DNA of 64,000 bases. It comes from Ruthenibacterium sp. (GTDB taxonomy: Bacteria; Bacillota; Clostridia; Oscillospirales; Ruminococcaceae). A model generated the notes under the pieces. The model was given only the letters and a program-made list of their open reading frames with translations, did no database searches and was not told the origin of the DNA. The DNA lies in NCBI GenBank assembly GCA_020025235.1, contig JAHHSL010000001.1, positions 182,470-246,469 on the forward strand. The letters are read 5' to 3'. Position numbers and translations under genes: made by a program. This document shows, one piece after another, positions 33,173 to 41,279 of this stretch. The first letter of the stretch is position 1. Each line of letters begins with the position of its first letter.

Positions 33173-33215
33173 GGCGTTCCCGGTGCGATTGGAACGCGCG
33201 GCCTTTCGCTGATGA
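33173..33215 (-). repeat. Decayed duplicate of the tRNA-Arg 3' half (attachment-site-like)
   Basis: This 43-base stretch matches 37 of 43 positions of 34804-34846, the 3' half of tRNA-Arg(CCT), in the same orientation. Similarity covers the acceptor 3' strand, T arm, variable loop and the 3' side of the anticodon stem, and stops at the anticodon loop. That is the pattern left by integrases that recombine in tRNA genes. The two copies bracket about 1.6 kb. Confidence 0.7.
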
Positions 33216-33225
33216 AAAAAACGCT

Positions 33226-34416
33226 TTACTTGCGCTCCTGTCTGCTTTTCTTTTTCTTGCGGGGTTCCGGTGCAGGAGTGAAAGCCTGAATATAGTCCTG
33301 ACGGATCTGTGCCGCATCTTGGGAAAGAAACGCCGCGATACGCTCCTGTTCGGAAGCCTGATTCGGGAAAAAGGATGCAAATTTTTGTGCCAGCTGTTCC
33401 TCTTTTCCACGCAGCTTCAGCGGCTGTTCATATCCTGTCAATTCTTTCAGCACAAAAGCGCCGGATTGAATGTCCGGATCAACTTTCGCTTTTGCGGTCA
33501 TTCCATTAAGGTAAAGCACATTCAGCCGAGTGCCGTTCCTTTGATGATCCATTGTGACACCAAGAGCCAGCTTTTTCGAGAACAGCCTCCCGCCGATCAG
33601 CATCCAGCTTTGGCTTCGATACATGTCCCGATCCTGTTTCACGGCGGCATCTTCAAACGGTATCGGTTCAAAGCGTTCTCCATCCAGCAGCTGCTCCAGC
33701 TGATTTTTGCTGAGGATCCGGTTCAGCACCGGTATGCTGCGGCAGGGTGTACTGACATAGCGTTTCATTTTCTTGAACAGAGCCGCATCCAAGATCGCTG
33801 TACCGAGCAAAAACAGAACAGATCCTGCGTCCGTTTCTATTTTTCCGGCTGCCATTCCCCAAGCGCCACGCAGGATCAGCACGATGACAAAGCTCCACAG
33901 GCCGAAAATGAGCAGCTTTTTCAGCGGATAAAAATGGATCCACTCGATCACACGCAGCTGTTGTTTGCCGCTCATCGGTTCATCACGCAAAAGCCGACGG
34001 GCGATCCATTTGCTCAGGATCGGCGGAATCCATGCAGCCGCACACAGGAAAGCTGCAATACCGGCATAAATCGCGATCCCGAGCCAGCCGTTATCCAGAT
34101 AAGCCTCCAGAAGCATCAGAAGGATGACCGGCAGGATCATGGTGAGAAACAAGGGCAAAAACGATGCCTTGTGCATCCTTTTGAGATTTAAGTCATTGAG
34201 CGCGGAGCTGACGCACAGGCCAAAGATCACGGCCGCTGTCATACCGCCTGCCACCCATTTTTTATGATCCCCGAAGTGCAGGATATGTTCGGTTTCGTTC
34301 ATGTCGGAAAATTTCCCGGTAATGCCTGCGTAAAGATAAACCCCGAAATAAGCCAGAGCAAAAAGCGCCCCTGTCAGCTTTAGAACTGTTTTTCCTGAAA
34401 TTTTTCGTTTTTCCAT
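33226..34416 (-). CDS. Multi-pass membrane protein of unknown function, in a tRNA-bracketed islet
   Basis: I do not recognise a family. The 396 residues contain about five or six hydrophobic segments in the first 235 (for example LTGALFALAYFGVYLYAG, LFLTMILPVILLMLLE, LLIFGLWSFVIVLIL), then a soluble part of about 160 residues ending in a basic tail (EPRKKKKSRQERK). The soluble part includes SWMLIGGRLFSKKLALG and may be a beta-rich domain. The gene lies between tRNA-Arg and the decayed copy of its 3' end, with one small membrane protein gene upstream. Its base composition looks less GC-rich than the flanking housekeeping genes. No integrase or toxin motif is visible. Confidence 0.7.
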   Translation of the reverse strand: MEKRKISGKTVLKLTGALFALAYFGVYLYAGITGKFSDMNETEHILHFGDHKKWVAGGMTAAVIFGLCVSSALNDLNLKRMHKASFLPLFLTMILPVILLMLLEAYLDNGWLGIAIYAGIAAFLCAAAWIPPILSKWIARRLLRDEPMSGKQQLRVIEWIHFYPLKKLLIFGLWSFVIVLILRGAWGMAAGKIETDAGSVLFLLGTAILDAALFKKMKRYVSTPCRSIPVLNRILSKNQLEQLLDGERFEPIPFEDAAVKQDRDMYRSQSWMLIGGRLFSKKLALGVTMDHQRNGTRLNVLYLNGMTAKAKVDPDIQSGAFVLKELTGYEQPLKLRGKEEQLAQKFASFFPNQASEQERIAAFLSQDAAQIRQDYIQAFTPAPEPRKKKKSRQERK

Positions 34417-34499
34417 TTTTCCTGTTCTCCTGTAAAATCACTGCTCCTGCAAGTGAGGGATCATGCCCGTTCCTTCCCCCTTCGCAGGATATAAGTCAT

Positions 34500-34664
34500 T
34501 CAGCAGCTTTCTTTCTGCTCCGAATCAGCCAGAAAAGAAGCCAGCAGTGCAAACAGCACCGCAGCGGCGATCCACATAGTCTCATACGAAAAAAAGCGAT
34601 CATAAATCAGACATGCCGCTCCGGTGAGAGCCGCAATGCTGAAAATCGGCCGCGGATTCCTCAT
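34500..34664 (-). CDS. Small two-helix membrane protein, 54 residues
   Basis: The frame from the ATG at 34664 encodes MRNPRPIF followed by two hydrophobic segments (SIAALTGAACLIY and MWIAAAVLFALLASFLA) and a short charged end. AGGAGA lies 12 bases upstream, slightly far. A longer frame back to 34736 would start without a site and run into the tRNA flank. It sits in the tRNA-bracketed islet just upstream of the larger membrane protein gene and may be cotranscribed. Function unknown. Confidence 0.5.
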   Translation of the reverse strand: MRNPRPIFSIAALTGAACLIYDRFFSYETMWIAAAVLFALLASFLADSEQKESC

Positions 34665-34752
34665 AATGACAGCATCTCCTATCATCTGCTTGCAGAAAGA
34701 TCTGCATATAGGCAGATCGTCATACTGCCATGCCATATTGTATATCGGATAT

Positions 34753-34788
34753 AAGAAAAGCCAGAAAACCCCGTAAAATCAAGGCTTT
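34753..34788 (-). terminator. Probable terminator of the tRNA-Arg transcript
   Basis: GGAAAGCC and GGCTTTTC can pair on the minus strand around a 20-base loop, with T's after. It lies 15 bp beyond the tRNA 3' end. Confidence 0.45.
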
Positions 34789-34802
34789 CCGGCATTGCAG
34801 TC

Positions 34803-34879
34803 TGGTGTCCCCGGCGCGATTCGAACGCGCGGCCTTTCGCTTAGGAGGCGAACGCTCTATCCACCTGAGCTACGGAGAC
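34803..34879 (-). tRNA. tRNA-Arg (anticodon CCT), CCA encoded
   Basis: A 77-base cloverleaf on the minus strand has a GTCTCCG/CGGGGAC acceptor stem (one G-T pair), D arm GCTC/GAGC, anticodon stem TTCGC/GCGAA with loop CTCCTAA, and T arm GCGCG/CGCGC around TTCGAAT. CCA is encoded after discriminator A. It reads AGG codons. A second, decayed 3' half lies 1.6 kb away, suggesting past integration at this gene. Confidence 0.97.
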
Positions 34880-34988
34880 ATCTTTATTTCAATAGATACT
34901 ATTATACGGGCAGTGCCGCGAAATTGCAAGTATCCATTTTTCATACCCGCAAAAGCGCGTATTTTTGCAAATTATGTATTGGTTTCAG

Positions 34989-35017
34989 TTGTAATTACCG
35001 AAAAGGTAGTGTATATT
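34989..35017 (+). promoter_or_regulatory. Sigma-A-type promoter of ktrB
   Basis: TTGTAA, a 17-bp spacer and TATATT. A short palindrome (GCTGAATTGTTCAGC) lies just downstream, near the expected transcription start. Confidence 0.6.
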
Positions 35018-35079
35018 AGTACATGCTGAATTGTTCAGCGCTGTTTTTTGAATCGTATTTTATAAAAGGGGTGTTTTTC

Positions 35080-36462
35080 TTGGTTTCTCCTTCTGCCGCG
35101 CCTTCCTCGAATGCACGGCCCAAATACAGCAATCCGACGCGGCTGATCGTAATCAGCTTTCTGGTTGTCATTCTCGCCGGAACTCTGCTTTTGATGCTTC
35201 CGATTTCCAACCGGGACGGTCGCTGCCTGAATTTTCTGGATGCATTTTTCACCGCAACTTCCGCCACCTGTGTGACGGGGCTTGTTGTGTATGACACCTA
35301 TACCCAGTTTTCCATGTTCGGGCAGGTCGTGATCCTGCTTTTGATCCAGATCGGCGGGCTTGGTCTTGTCACCCTGACCACCTTCTTCAATATTGCGATC
35401 GGACGCCGCCTTGGCTTCAAAAGCCTGCGCCTTGCATCGGAAAGCATCAACCTGTCTGACGCAAGCCAGGCACGCGGGCTTCTGATGTTCGTCATCAAGG
35501 TGGCATTCACGTTTGAAGCGATCGGCGCTGTACTGCTTTCGTTCAAGCTGGTTCCGCAGTTCCATACCGATGGCATCTTCATTTCGGTGTTTTTGTCCAT
35601 TTCGGCCTTCTGCAACGCCGGATTCGATATCCTGGGCTTCATCATGCCCGGCGGAAGCCTGATCCCGTACCAAAACGACCCTTATGTCCTGACCATTATC
35701 GCCCTGCTCATTATCAGCGGCGGCCTGGGCTTTCTTGTCTGGCAGGATCTTTCGATGTATCGCCGCACGCATCACCTGCGCACGCATACAAAGCTGGTGC
35801 TCAGCATCACGGCGCTGCTGCTCATTCTTGGTACAGCGGGTATATTCGTACTTGAATATAACAATCCGTTGACGCTTGCTCCCATGAATTTCTTTGATAA
35901 GCTCAGCAATGCGGCATTCCAGTCGGCATCCGCGCGCACAGCCGGATTCAACTCCTTTCCCCTGAATGACATGACCAACTTCACAAAGATCTTCATGTCG
36001 ATTTTGATGTTCATCGGCGCGGCGCCCGGCGGCACCGGCGGCGGCATCAAGGTCACCACGATCAGTGTCATTCTGGTTGCAGTTGCAAGTGTCATCCGCG
36101 GACGGGACGACGCCATGATCTATCACCGCATGATCGACCACAAAACCGTCTACAAATCCCTTACGATTCTGCTTCTTTCCCTGCTTGCCGTCACGGTTGC
36201 ATCCCTTTCCCTGTTCTATGATATCGGCAATGGCGTCAGCGAAGTGGACTGCGTGTTCGAGGCCGTTTCCGCGTTCGGTACGGTCGGCCTTTCGGTCGGC
36301 ATCACCGCGCTGATGAATCCCTTTGCACGCATCGTGACCATCATCACAATGTTCATTGGACGTGTCGGTCCGGTTTCTCTTGCCATCAGCCTTTCCGCAC
36401 GCAAAGACAGTGCGGCGGCTTACCGTGTGGTACACCCGCAGGCACATATCAACGTCGGCTGA
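35080..36462 (+). CDS. ktrB: Potassium uptake protein, TrkH/KtrB family
   Basis: This integral membrane subunit of a K+/Na+-coupled uptake system has four M1-P-M2 repeats. The selectivity loops read TSATCVTGL, FCNAGFD, ARTAGFN and FGTVGLS, each with the conserved glycine. The chain is 460 residues from a TTG at 35080 that follows AAAAGGGGTG; an ATG at 35023 would add 19 residues without a good site. The regulatory KtrA/TrkA partner with its RCK domain is not adjacent and must be elsewhere. The gene is monocistronic, with a promoter and a terminator. Confidence 0.92.
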   Translation: MVSPSAAPSSNARPKYSNPTRLIVISFLVVILAGTLLLMLPISNRDGRCLNFLDAFFTATSATCVTGLVVYDTYTQFSMFGQVVILLLIQIGGLGLVTLTTFFNIAIGRRLGFKSLRLASESINLSDASQARGLLMFVIKVAFTFEAIGAVLLSFKLVPQFHTDGIFISVFLSISAFCNAGFDILGFIMPGGSLIPYQNDPYVLTIIALLIISGGLGFLVWQDLSMYRRTHHLRTHTKLVLSITALLLILGTAGIFVLEYNNPLTLAPMNFFDKLSNAAFQSASARTAGFNSFPLNDMTNFTKIFMSILMFIGAAPGGTGGGIKVTTISVILVAVASVIRGRDDAMIYHRMIDHKTVYKSLTILLLSLLAVTVASLSLFYDIGNGVSEVDCVFEAVSAFGTVGLSVGITALMNPFARIVTIITMFIGRVGPVSLAISLSARKDSAAAYRVVHPQAHINVG

Positions 36463-36480
36463 TCCCTGTTTCATCCTGCA

Positions 36481-36524
36481 AACCGGCTGTTTTTTGCCCA
36501 CGCAGAAAGCAGCCGGTTTTTTCT
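36481..36524 (+). terminator. Intrinsic terminator of ktrB
   Basis: AACCGGCTG and CAGCCGGTT pair around a 20-base loop, followed by a T-run. Confidence 0.7.
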
Positions 36525-36557
36525 GCGCTTTCCATCCCGTTTATTTTGGAGGACATT

Positions 36558-36929
36558 ATGAAAATTCTTTTCCAGCTTTTGACTCTGCTCCTTATCTGCC
36601 TTTGCGGCGACGCCATTGCCGCCGTACTGCCGATTTCCTTTCCTTCCAGTGTCATCAGCATGATCCTTTTGTTTGTGCTGTTCCTTTTTGGTGTTCTGCG
36701 TCCGAAGCATATCCGCGAAACCTCGGATTTTCTTCTGGAAAACATGGCGCTGTTTTTCATCCCGGCCGGCGTCGGCATCCTGCGCTATGCCTCGGTGCTG
36801 AAGGACAGCCTTGGTGCGATCGTGCTGATCTGCTTTATCACAACGCCGATCGTCTATGCCGTAACGGGCTGGACCGTTCAGCTTGCCATGCGCCTTATGC
36901 AGAAAAAGGAGGGAAAGCAGCATGATTGA
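36558..36929 (+). CDS. lrgA: CidA/LrgA family membrane protein
   Basis: The 123-residue holin-like protein has four membrane helices. Homologues regulate murein hydrolase activity and, in other species, pyruvate transport together with LrgB. The motif FPSSVISMILLFVLFLF-GVLRP is typical of the family's first half and FIPAGVGIL of the second. The ATG follows TTTGGAGG by seven bases. The stop codon overlaps the start of lrgB, indicating translational coupling. No LytSR two-component regulator is nearby. Confidence 0.88.
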   Translation: MKILFQLLTLLLICLCGDAIAAVLPISFPSSVISMILLFVLFLFGVLRPKHIRETSDFLLENMALFFIPAGVGILRYASVLKDSLGAIVLICFITTPIVYAVTGWTVQLAMRLMQKKEGKQHD

Positions 36930-37614
36930 ATCGATCCTTTCGGCAATCACTTCTACGCCTGTTTTCGGGATTGCGCTGTGTGTTGGCACCTTTGAAATCG
37001 GACGCGCGATCCAGAAGAAAACGAAAATGACACTGATGAACCCGCTGGTTATTGCAATCGTCCTGTGCATCGCATTCCTGATGATCTTCCGGATCCCGTT
37101 CGATCGTTTCGATCTGGGCGGCGACGTACTGAACGTTCTGCTCGGGCCTGCCACGGCCATTCTTGCGCTGAACATTTACAATCAGCGCGCCACACTCAAG
37201 CAGCAGTTCGTCCCGGTGCTGCTCGGCTGCGTTGTCGGCAGCATCACAAGCATCGCACTTGTCGTGCTTCTGTGCCATGCCCTCGGCCTTGACGCCGCTG
37301 TATCGGCTGCTCTGCTCCCGAAAAGCTGCACGACCCCGATTGCCGTCGGCATCGCCGAAAGCCGCGGCGGCATCACGGCCATTACCATGATTGCCGTTCT
37401 TCTTTCCGGATTTATCGGCGCTGTCTGCGCTCCGCTGTTCGCACGCATATTCCGCATTACCGATCCGCTTGCAGAAGGGCTTGCGATCGGCGCGTGCAGC
37501 CACGCGCTCGGCACGACCAAAGCCGCCGAAATCGGTGAGCTGCAGGGTGCCATGAGCTCGATCGCCATCGGCATCTGCGGCATCATCACCGTGTTTCTGT
37601 CCCTTTTCCTGTAA
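36922..37614 (+). CDS. lrgB: LrgB/CidB family membrane protein
   Basis: This 230-residue partner of LrgA has about seven membrane segments. The conserved core LLPKSCTTPIAVGIAESRGG and AIGACSHALGTTKAAE are diagnostic of LrgB/CidB. The start at 36922 overlaps lrgA by 8 bp behind GGAGGG. The pair probably forms one membrane complex for export of a small metabolite or control of autolysis. Which role applies cannot be read from sequence. Confidence 0.92.
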   Translation: MIESILSAITSTPVFGIALCVGTFEIGRAIQKKTKMTLMNPLVIAIVLCIAFLMIFRIPFDRFDLGGDVLNVLLGPATAILALNIYNQRATLKQQFVPVLLGCVVGSITSIALVVLLCHALGLDAAVSAALLPKSCTTPIAVGIAESRGGITAITMIAVLLSGFIGAVCAPLFARIFRITDPLAEGLAIGACSHALGTTKAAEIGELQGAMSSIAIGICGIITVFLSLFL

Positions 37615-37668
37615 GCTGTGCCGCAAAGCGCTTTCCGCCCGCCGAGTGCGGATATTCTGCCATCAGAA

Positions 37669-37703
37669 AAGCCGCTGCCCTAAAAAGGCAGCGGCTTTTT
37701 TAA
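37669..37703. terminator. Bidirectional terminator between lrgB and the PLP-enzyme gene
   Basis: AAAAGCCGCTGCC pairs with GGCAGCGGCTTTT, with T's on both strands; the two genes converge here. Confidence 0.85.
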
Positions 37704-37713
37704 CCATGCTTTC

Positions 37714-38613
37714 TTATTCGTACAGCGTCTGCCCTGCAAACACACAAACGACACGCCGGATATCCTCATGTTCTGCCATAAGCTGATGCGCCGCACAAAG
37801 CACCGCACCCGCACTCGGGGAAGCCGGGATCGCATCGGTTTCCAGAATCTCCCGCGCTTTCAGATTGGCCGAATGGCTCGGGACTGCCATCACCGCATCC
37901 ACAATATACGGATTATAGTTTTCCGGCACAAAACCGGCACCAAGACCCGGTATGTTGTGCTGGCCGATGATGCCCCCGCCGATCGCCTGGCTTTCATACG
38001 GTTCCACCGCGATGATCTTTACATCCGGATACCACGCTTTCAGATATTCACCGACGCCCGTGATCGTACCGCCGGTGCCGACGCCCGCCACGACCGCGTC
38101 GATCGCGCCGCCCGTTGCGCGCGCAATGTTCGGCCCCGTCACGCGGCGGTGAAATTCCGCATTCAGGTCATTGTCAAAATAGTTCAGGAAGTATCCCCCG
38201 GTCTGCTTGACGGCCTCCTGCGCGCGTTCGATCACACCCTGCCGCCCGTAGACATAATTCGACAGCACGATCTGTGCGCCGAATTTTGCCAGCATCTGCT
38301 GGCGTTCAAGCGGCACGGTTGCCGGCATGCACAGCAGCAGCGGATGACGGCTGTGCGCGCACGCCACAGCAAGCGCAACGGCAAAGCTGCCGCTGGAACA
38401 TTCGATCACCGGCTGTCCCGGCTGCAGCAAGCCTTTTTCGGTTGCAAGGGCAAGCATGCCCTCGGCAAGTGCATCCTTTGCCGAAGCAGTCGTTCCGCCG
38501 TAAGCGATATATGCATACAAAGAATCGGCAAGCCCATACTTTGCACAGTATCCCGAAAGTGCCACTGTCGGACGATCATATAATGTTTCATAGTAGCTCT
38601 TGTGAATATTCAA
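37714..38613 (-). CDS. Cysteine synthase-like PLP enzyme, divergent
   Basis: This is a fold-type II PLP protein of 299 residues. The Schiff-base lysine is in TASAKDALAEGM, and the phosphate loop GVGTGGTITGVGEYLK is intact. The usual asparagine loop T-S-G-N-T-G reads SSGSFAVALA, so the residue that contacts the substrate carboxylate/PLP is changed, and the familiar QFxNPxN is replaced by NYFDNDLNAEFH. O-acetylserine sulfhydrylase activity is therefore uncertain; a related beta-replacement is possible. The start is TTG at 38613 with AAAGGA upstream. It is monocistronic and divergent from ylxM. Confidence 0.78.
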   Translation of the reverse strand: MNIHKSYYETLYDRPTVALSGYCAKYGLADSLYAYIAYGGTTASAKDALAEGMLALATEKGLLQPGQPVIECSSGSFAVALAVACAHSRHPLLLCMPATVPLERQQMLAKFGAQIVLSNYVYGRQGVIERAQEAVKQTGGYFLNYFDNDLNAEFHRRVTGPNIARATGGAIDAVVAGVGTGGTITGVGEYLKAWYPDVKIIAVEPYESQAIGGGIIGQHNIPGLGAGFVPENYNPYIVDAVMAVPSHSANLKAREILETDAIPASPSAGAVLCAAHQLMAEHEDIRRVVCVFAGQTLYE

Positions 38614-38810
38614 GGTGCTGCCGTTCCTTTCCGCCGCTTCGGCTTATTTTTTGCAAATCGGTTCTTCCCGTTTTCAGGCGATGTACATTATTAGTATACT
38701 ATAAAAAAACGATTTTGGGAACGTGTTTCGCACAAAAAGCATTTTTTTCGGCAGCTGTTGTCACCTATACAAAAAAATCGCAAAAAAACGTTCAAAACGC
38801 TGAAAAGGTA

Positions 38811-38839
38811 TTGACTTTACACCTTTTGTGACTTATAAT
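38811..38839 (+). promoter_or_regulatory. Consensus promoter of the ylxM-ffh operon
   Basis: TTGACT, a 17-bp spacer and TATAAT. Transcription would start near 38846, inside or just before a hairpin. Confidence 0.8.
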
Positions 38840-38842
38840 GAA

Positions 38843-38884
38843 TAAGCTGTGTAAAGCAGATTGCTTTACAAGCTTATTTTTTTC
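38843..38884 (+). promoter_or_regulatory. Terminator-like hairpin at the start of the ylxM-ffh transcript
   Basis: AAGC-TGTGTAAAGC pairs with GCTTTACA-AGCTT and is followed by TATTTTTTTC. A hairpin plus T-run directly after the promoter could act as an attenuator or stabilise the 5' end. Confidence 0.5.
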
Positions 38885-38900
38885 GGAAGGAGTTCCCGTT

Positions 38901-39272
38901 GTGGTTGCAAACAGTCTTGAGATTTCTTATCTGCTTGATTTTTACGGCGATGTGCTGACGGAAAAGCAGCGCGACGTTATGGAACAGTATTACAACGATG
39001 ACCTTTCCCTTGCCGAAATCGCCGATAACTTCGGCATCACACGTCAGGGTGTTCGCGATGCGATCAAGCGCGGCGAACACACCATTCTGGATCTGGAAGA
39101 AAAGGTCGGGTTTGCACGCCGCTACCGCATCATGCGCGAAAGCGTGGAATCCTTGGAACAGCTGACGAACGATATCAATTTTTACAACAATAACAATTAC
39201 GCGATGTCGGAGGATATCCGCCGTTCGGCTGAAGCGATCCTGCATATCATTCATCGCATGAACGATGCATAA
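38901..39272 (+). CDS. ylxM: YlxM/p13-like SRP-associated helix-turn-helix protein
   Basis: The 123-residue protein carries a sigma-70-region-4-like helix-turn-helix (LTEKQRDVMEQYYNDDLSLAEIADNFGITRQGV). YlxM is encoded upstream of ffh in Gram-positive bacteria and interacts with the signal recognition particle. The start is GTG at 38901 behind GGAAGGAG, not an upstream in-frame ATG in the leader hairpin. It is the first gene of ylxM-ffh-rpsP-khpA. Confidence 0.93.
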   Translation: MVANSLEISYLLDFYGDVLTEKQRDVMEQYYNDDLSLAEIADNFGITRQGVRDAIKRGEHTILDLEEKVGFARRYRIMRESVESLEQLTNDINFYNNNNYAMSEDIRRSAEAILHIIHRMNDA

Positions 39273-39307
39273 TTTTTCGATTTCTACGAAAGCGAGGCAT
39301 GCCGCCG

Positions 39308-40651
39308 ATGGCATTTGAAAGCTTAAGCGAAAAACTGAATTCCGTCTTTAAAAAGCTGCGCGGCAAAGGCAAGCTGGGCGAACAGGACATCAAGGACGCA
39401 ATGCGCGAAGTCCGTATGGCCCTGCTGGAAGCCGACGTCAACTATAAAGTTGCAAAGCAGTTTATCGCCGATGTCACCGAGCGTGCCATGGGTCAGGAGG
39501 TTATGGAAAGCCTGACTCCGGCGCAGCAGGTCATCAAAATCGTAAACGATCAGCTGACAGAGCTTATGGGCGGCACCGAAGCTGCCCGCATCCACATCAA
39601 ATCAAAGCCGCCTACGGTCCTGATGATGTGCGGCCTGCAGGGTGCCGGTAAAACCACGCATACGGCAAAGCTTGCCAAGTATTTCATCCGCGAAGGGCAT
39701 CGTCCCCTGCTGGTTGCCTGCGATATCTACCGCCCCGCTGCTGTCGATCAGCTGAAGATCGTCGGCGCACAGGCCGGCGCAACCGTGTTCAGCCTGGACG
39801 GCGAAAAGCCCGAGGTCATTGCCAAAAAGGCCGTATCCCACGCAAAGGATTACGGCAATGATATCGTCATTCTGGATACCGCCGGCCGTCTGCACGTTGA
39901 CGAAGAGCTTATGGCGGAGCTGGGCCGCATCAAAGAAGCGGTGGAAGTGGATGAAACCCTTCTTGTCATTGACGCAATGGCCGGTCAGGATGCCGTAAAC
40001 GTTGCGAAAAGCTTCGCAGACAGCACCGGACTGGACGGCGTTATCCTTACAAAGCTTGACGGCGACACCCGCGGCGGCAGCGCACTTTCCGTACGCGCCG
40101 TTACCGGAAAGCCGATCATGTTTGCAGGCGTCGGCGAAAAGCTGGACGACCTGGAAGTATTCCACCCCGCGCGCATGGCAAGCCGTATTCTGGGCATGGG
40201 CGACGTTCTGACGCTGATTGAAAAAGCGCAGACCAATGCCGACCAGAAAAAGGCGGAAAAAACAGCCAAGCGTCTGCTGGAAAATAAATTCGATCTGACC
40301 GATATGCTCGATCAGTTTGAGCAGGTGAAGAAAATGGGCGGCGCTTCGGCGATGCTTTCCATGATCCCCGGCGCAAACCGCGTATCGGATGACGATCTGG
40401 AACAGGGCGAAAAAGAACTGGCACGCATGAAAGCGATCATCCAGAGCATGACGCCCGCCGAGCGCGAAAAGCCCTCGATCATCAATCCCAAGCGCAAGCG
40501 CCGCATTGCTGCCGGCAGCGGCACGCGTGTAGAGGATATCAACCGCCTTCTGCGTCAGTTTGAACAGATGCAGAAAGTCATCAAGCAGATGAAAAAGAAT
40601 CCCAAGGGATTCGGACGCAGCCTGCGCGGTCTTGGCGGCATGTTCCGCTGA
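39308..40651 (+). CDS. ffh: Signal recognition particle protein Ffh (SRP54)
   Basis: Ffh is a GTPase that binds signal peptides and 4.5S/scRNA and targets membrane proteins to SecYEG via FtsY. The N domain begins MAFESLSEKLNSVFKKL. G motifs are GLQGAGKTTHTAKLA, DTAGRLHVDEEL and TKLDGDTRGG. The methionine-rich M domain lies in the last 150 residues (MLSMIPGANR, QMQKVIKQMKK). Length is 447. The start at 39308 is preferred over an ATG nine bases upstream that is too near GAGG. The RNA partner is not found in this window. Confidence 0.97.
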   Translation: MAFESLSEKLNSVFKKLRGKGKLGEQDIKDAMREVRMALLEADVNYKVAKQFIADVTERAMGQEVMESLTPAQQVIKIVNDQLTELMGGTEAARIHIKSKPPTVLMMCGLQGAGKTTHTAKLAKYFIREGHRPLLVACDIYRPAAVDQLKIVGAQAGATVFSLDGEKPEVIAKKAVSHAKDYGNDIVILDTAGRLHVDEELMAELGRIKEAVEVDETLLVIDAMAGQDAVNVAKSFADSTGLDGVILTKLDGDTRGGSALSVRAVTGKPIMFAGVGEKLDDLEVFHPARMASRILGMGDVLTLIEKAQTNADQKKAEKTAKRLLENKFDLTDMLDQFEQVKKMGGASAMLSMIPGANRVSDDDLEQGEKELARMKAIIQSMTPAEREKPSIINPKRKRRIAAGSGTRVEDINRLLRQFEQMQKVIKQMKKNPKGFGRSLRGLGGMFR

Positions 40652-40713
40652 ACGGTTTCGGTATTCACGGGTTTCCCGTTGATATACAAATTTTTACAGG
40701 AGGTGAATCATCA

Positions 40714-40956
40714 ATGGCAGTTAAGATCAGACTGCGCCGCATGGGCGCGAAGAAGGCTCCCTTCTATCGTGTTGTTGTCGCGGATTCCCGCTTCCCCCGT
40801 GATGGTCGTTTTATCGAAGAAATCGGTTTTTATGATCCGACTAAGGAGCCCTCTGTTGTTCAGATCGATGCTGAAAAGGCAAAGAAATGGATCGCTAACG
40901 GTGCTCAGCCCACTGACAGAGTTCGTGTTCTGCTGAAGAAGAACGGCGTTCTGTAA
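40714..40956 (+). CDS. rpsP: 30S ribosomal protein S16
   Basis: This 80-residue small-subunit assembly protein begins MAVKIRLRRMGAKKAPFYRVVVADSR within the normal S16 signature. ACAGGAGGTGA is a near-perfect ribosome site. It lies between ffh and khpA, a widespread Gram-positive order. Codon use looks biased, as expected for a highly expressed gene. Confidence 0.97.
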   Translation: MAVKIRLRRMGAKKAPFYRVVVADSRFPRDGRFIEEIGFYDPTKEPSVVQIDAEKAKKWIANGAQPTDRVRVLLKKNGVL

Positions 40957-40972
40957 TTGCAAGGAGTGCACA

Positions 40973-41206
40973 ATGGAAGAGCTGTTATTAACAGTAGCCA
41001 AGGGCCTTGTCGAAGACAAGGACGCCGTTCAGGTAACGGTTGACGAACCCAACGAGGAAGGTATCATTGTGTACCACCTTGCTGTCTCGGAAGATGACAT
41101 GGGCCGCGTCATTGGCAAGCAGGGCCGCATCGCAAAGGCGATCCGCGTGGTTATGCGTGCTGCCGCTGTGCGCGAAGGCACCAAGGTCATGGTGGAAATC
41201 GGCTGA
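40973..41206 (+). CDS. khpA: KH-domain RNA-binding protein KhpA (YlqC)
   Basis: The 77-residue single KH domain has the core VIGKQGRIAKAIRVVMRAAA, including the GxxG loop as GKQG. In other Gram-positives KhpA partners with KhpB (EloR/Jag) to control cell elongation and RNA. A CAAGGAGTG site precedes the ATG, 16 bp after rpsP. The usual next genes, rimM, trmD and rplS, are missing; a terminator follows directly. Confidence 0.94.
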   Translation: MEELLLTVAKGLVEDKDAVQVTVDEPNEEGIIVYHLAVSEDDMGRVIGKQGRIAKAIRVVMRAAAVREGTKVMVEIG

Positions 41207-41223
41207 ATCGATTAGGCCATCAA

Positions 41224-41279
41224 TAAAAATGGCTGTCGCAAGATGCTCACTTACAGCATTTTGCGACAGCCATTTTTCA
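41224..41279 (+). terminator. Terminator of the ylxM-ffh-rpsP-khpA operon
   Basis: AAAAATGGCTGTCGCAA pairs with TTGCGACAGCCATTTTT, extended by ATGC/GCAT inside. The 150 bp beyond it hold no gene I can support. Confidence 0.88.
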
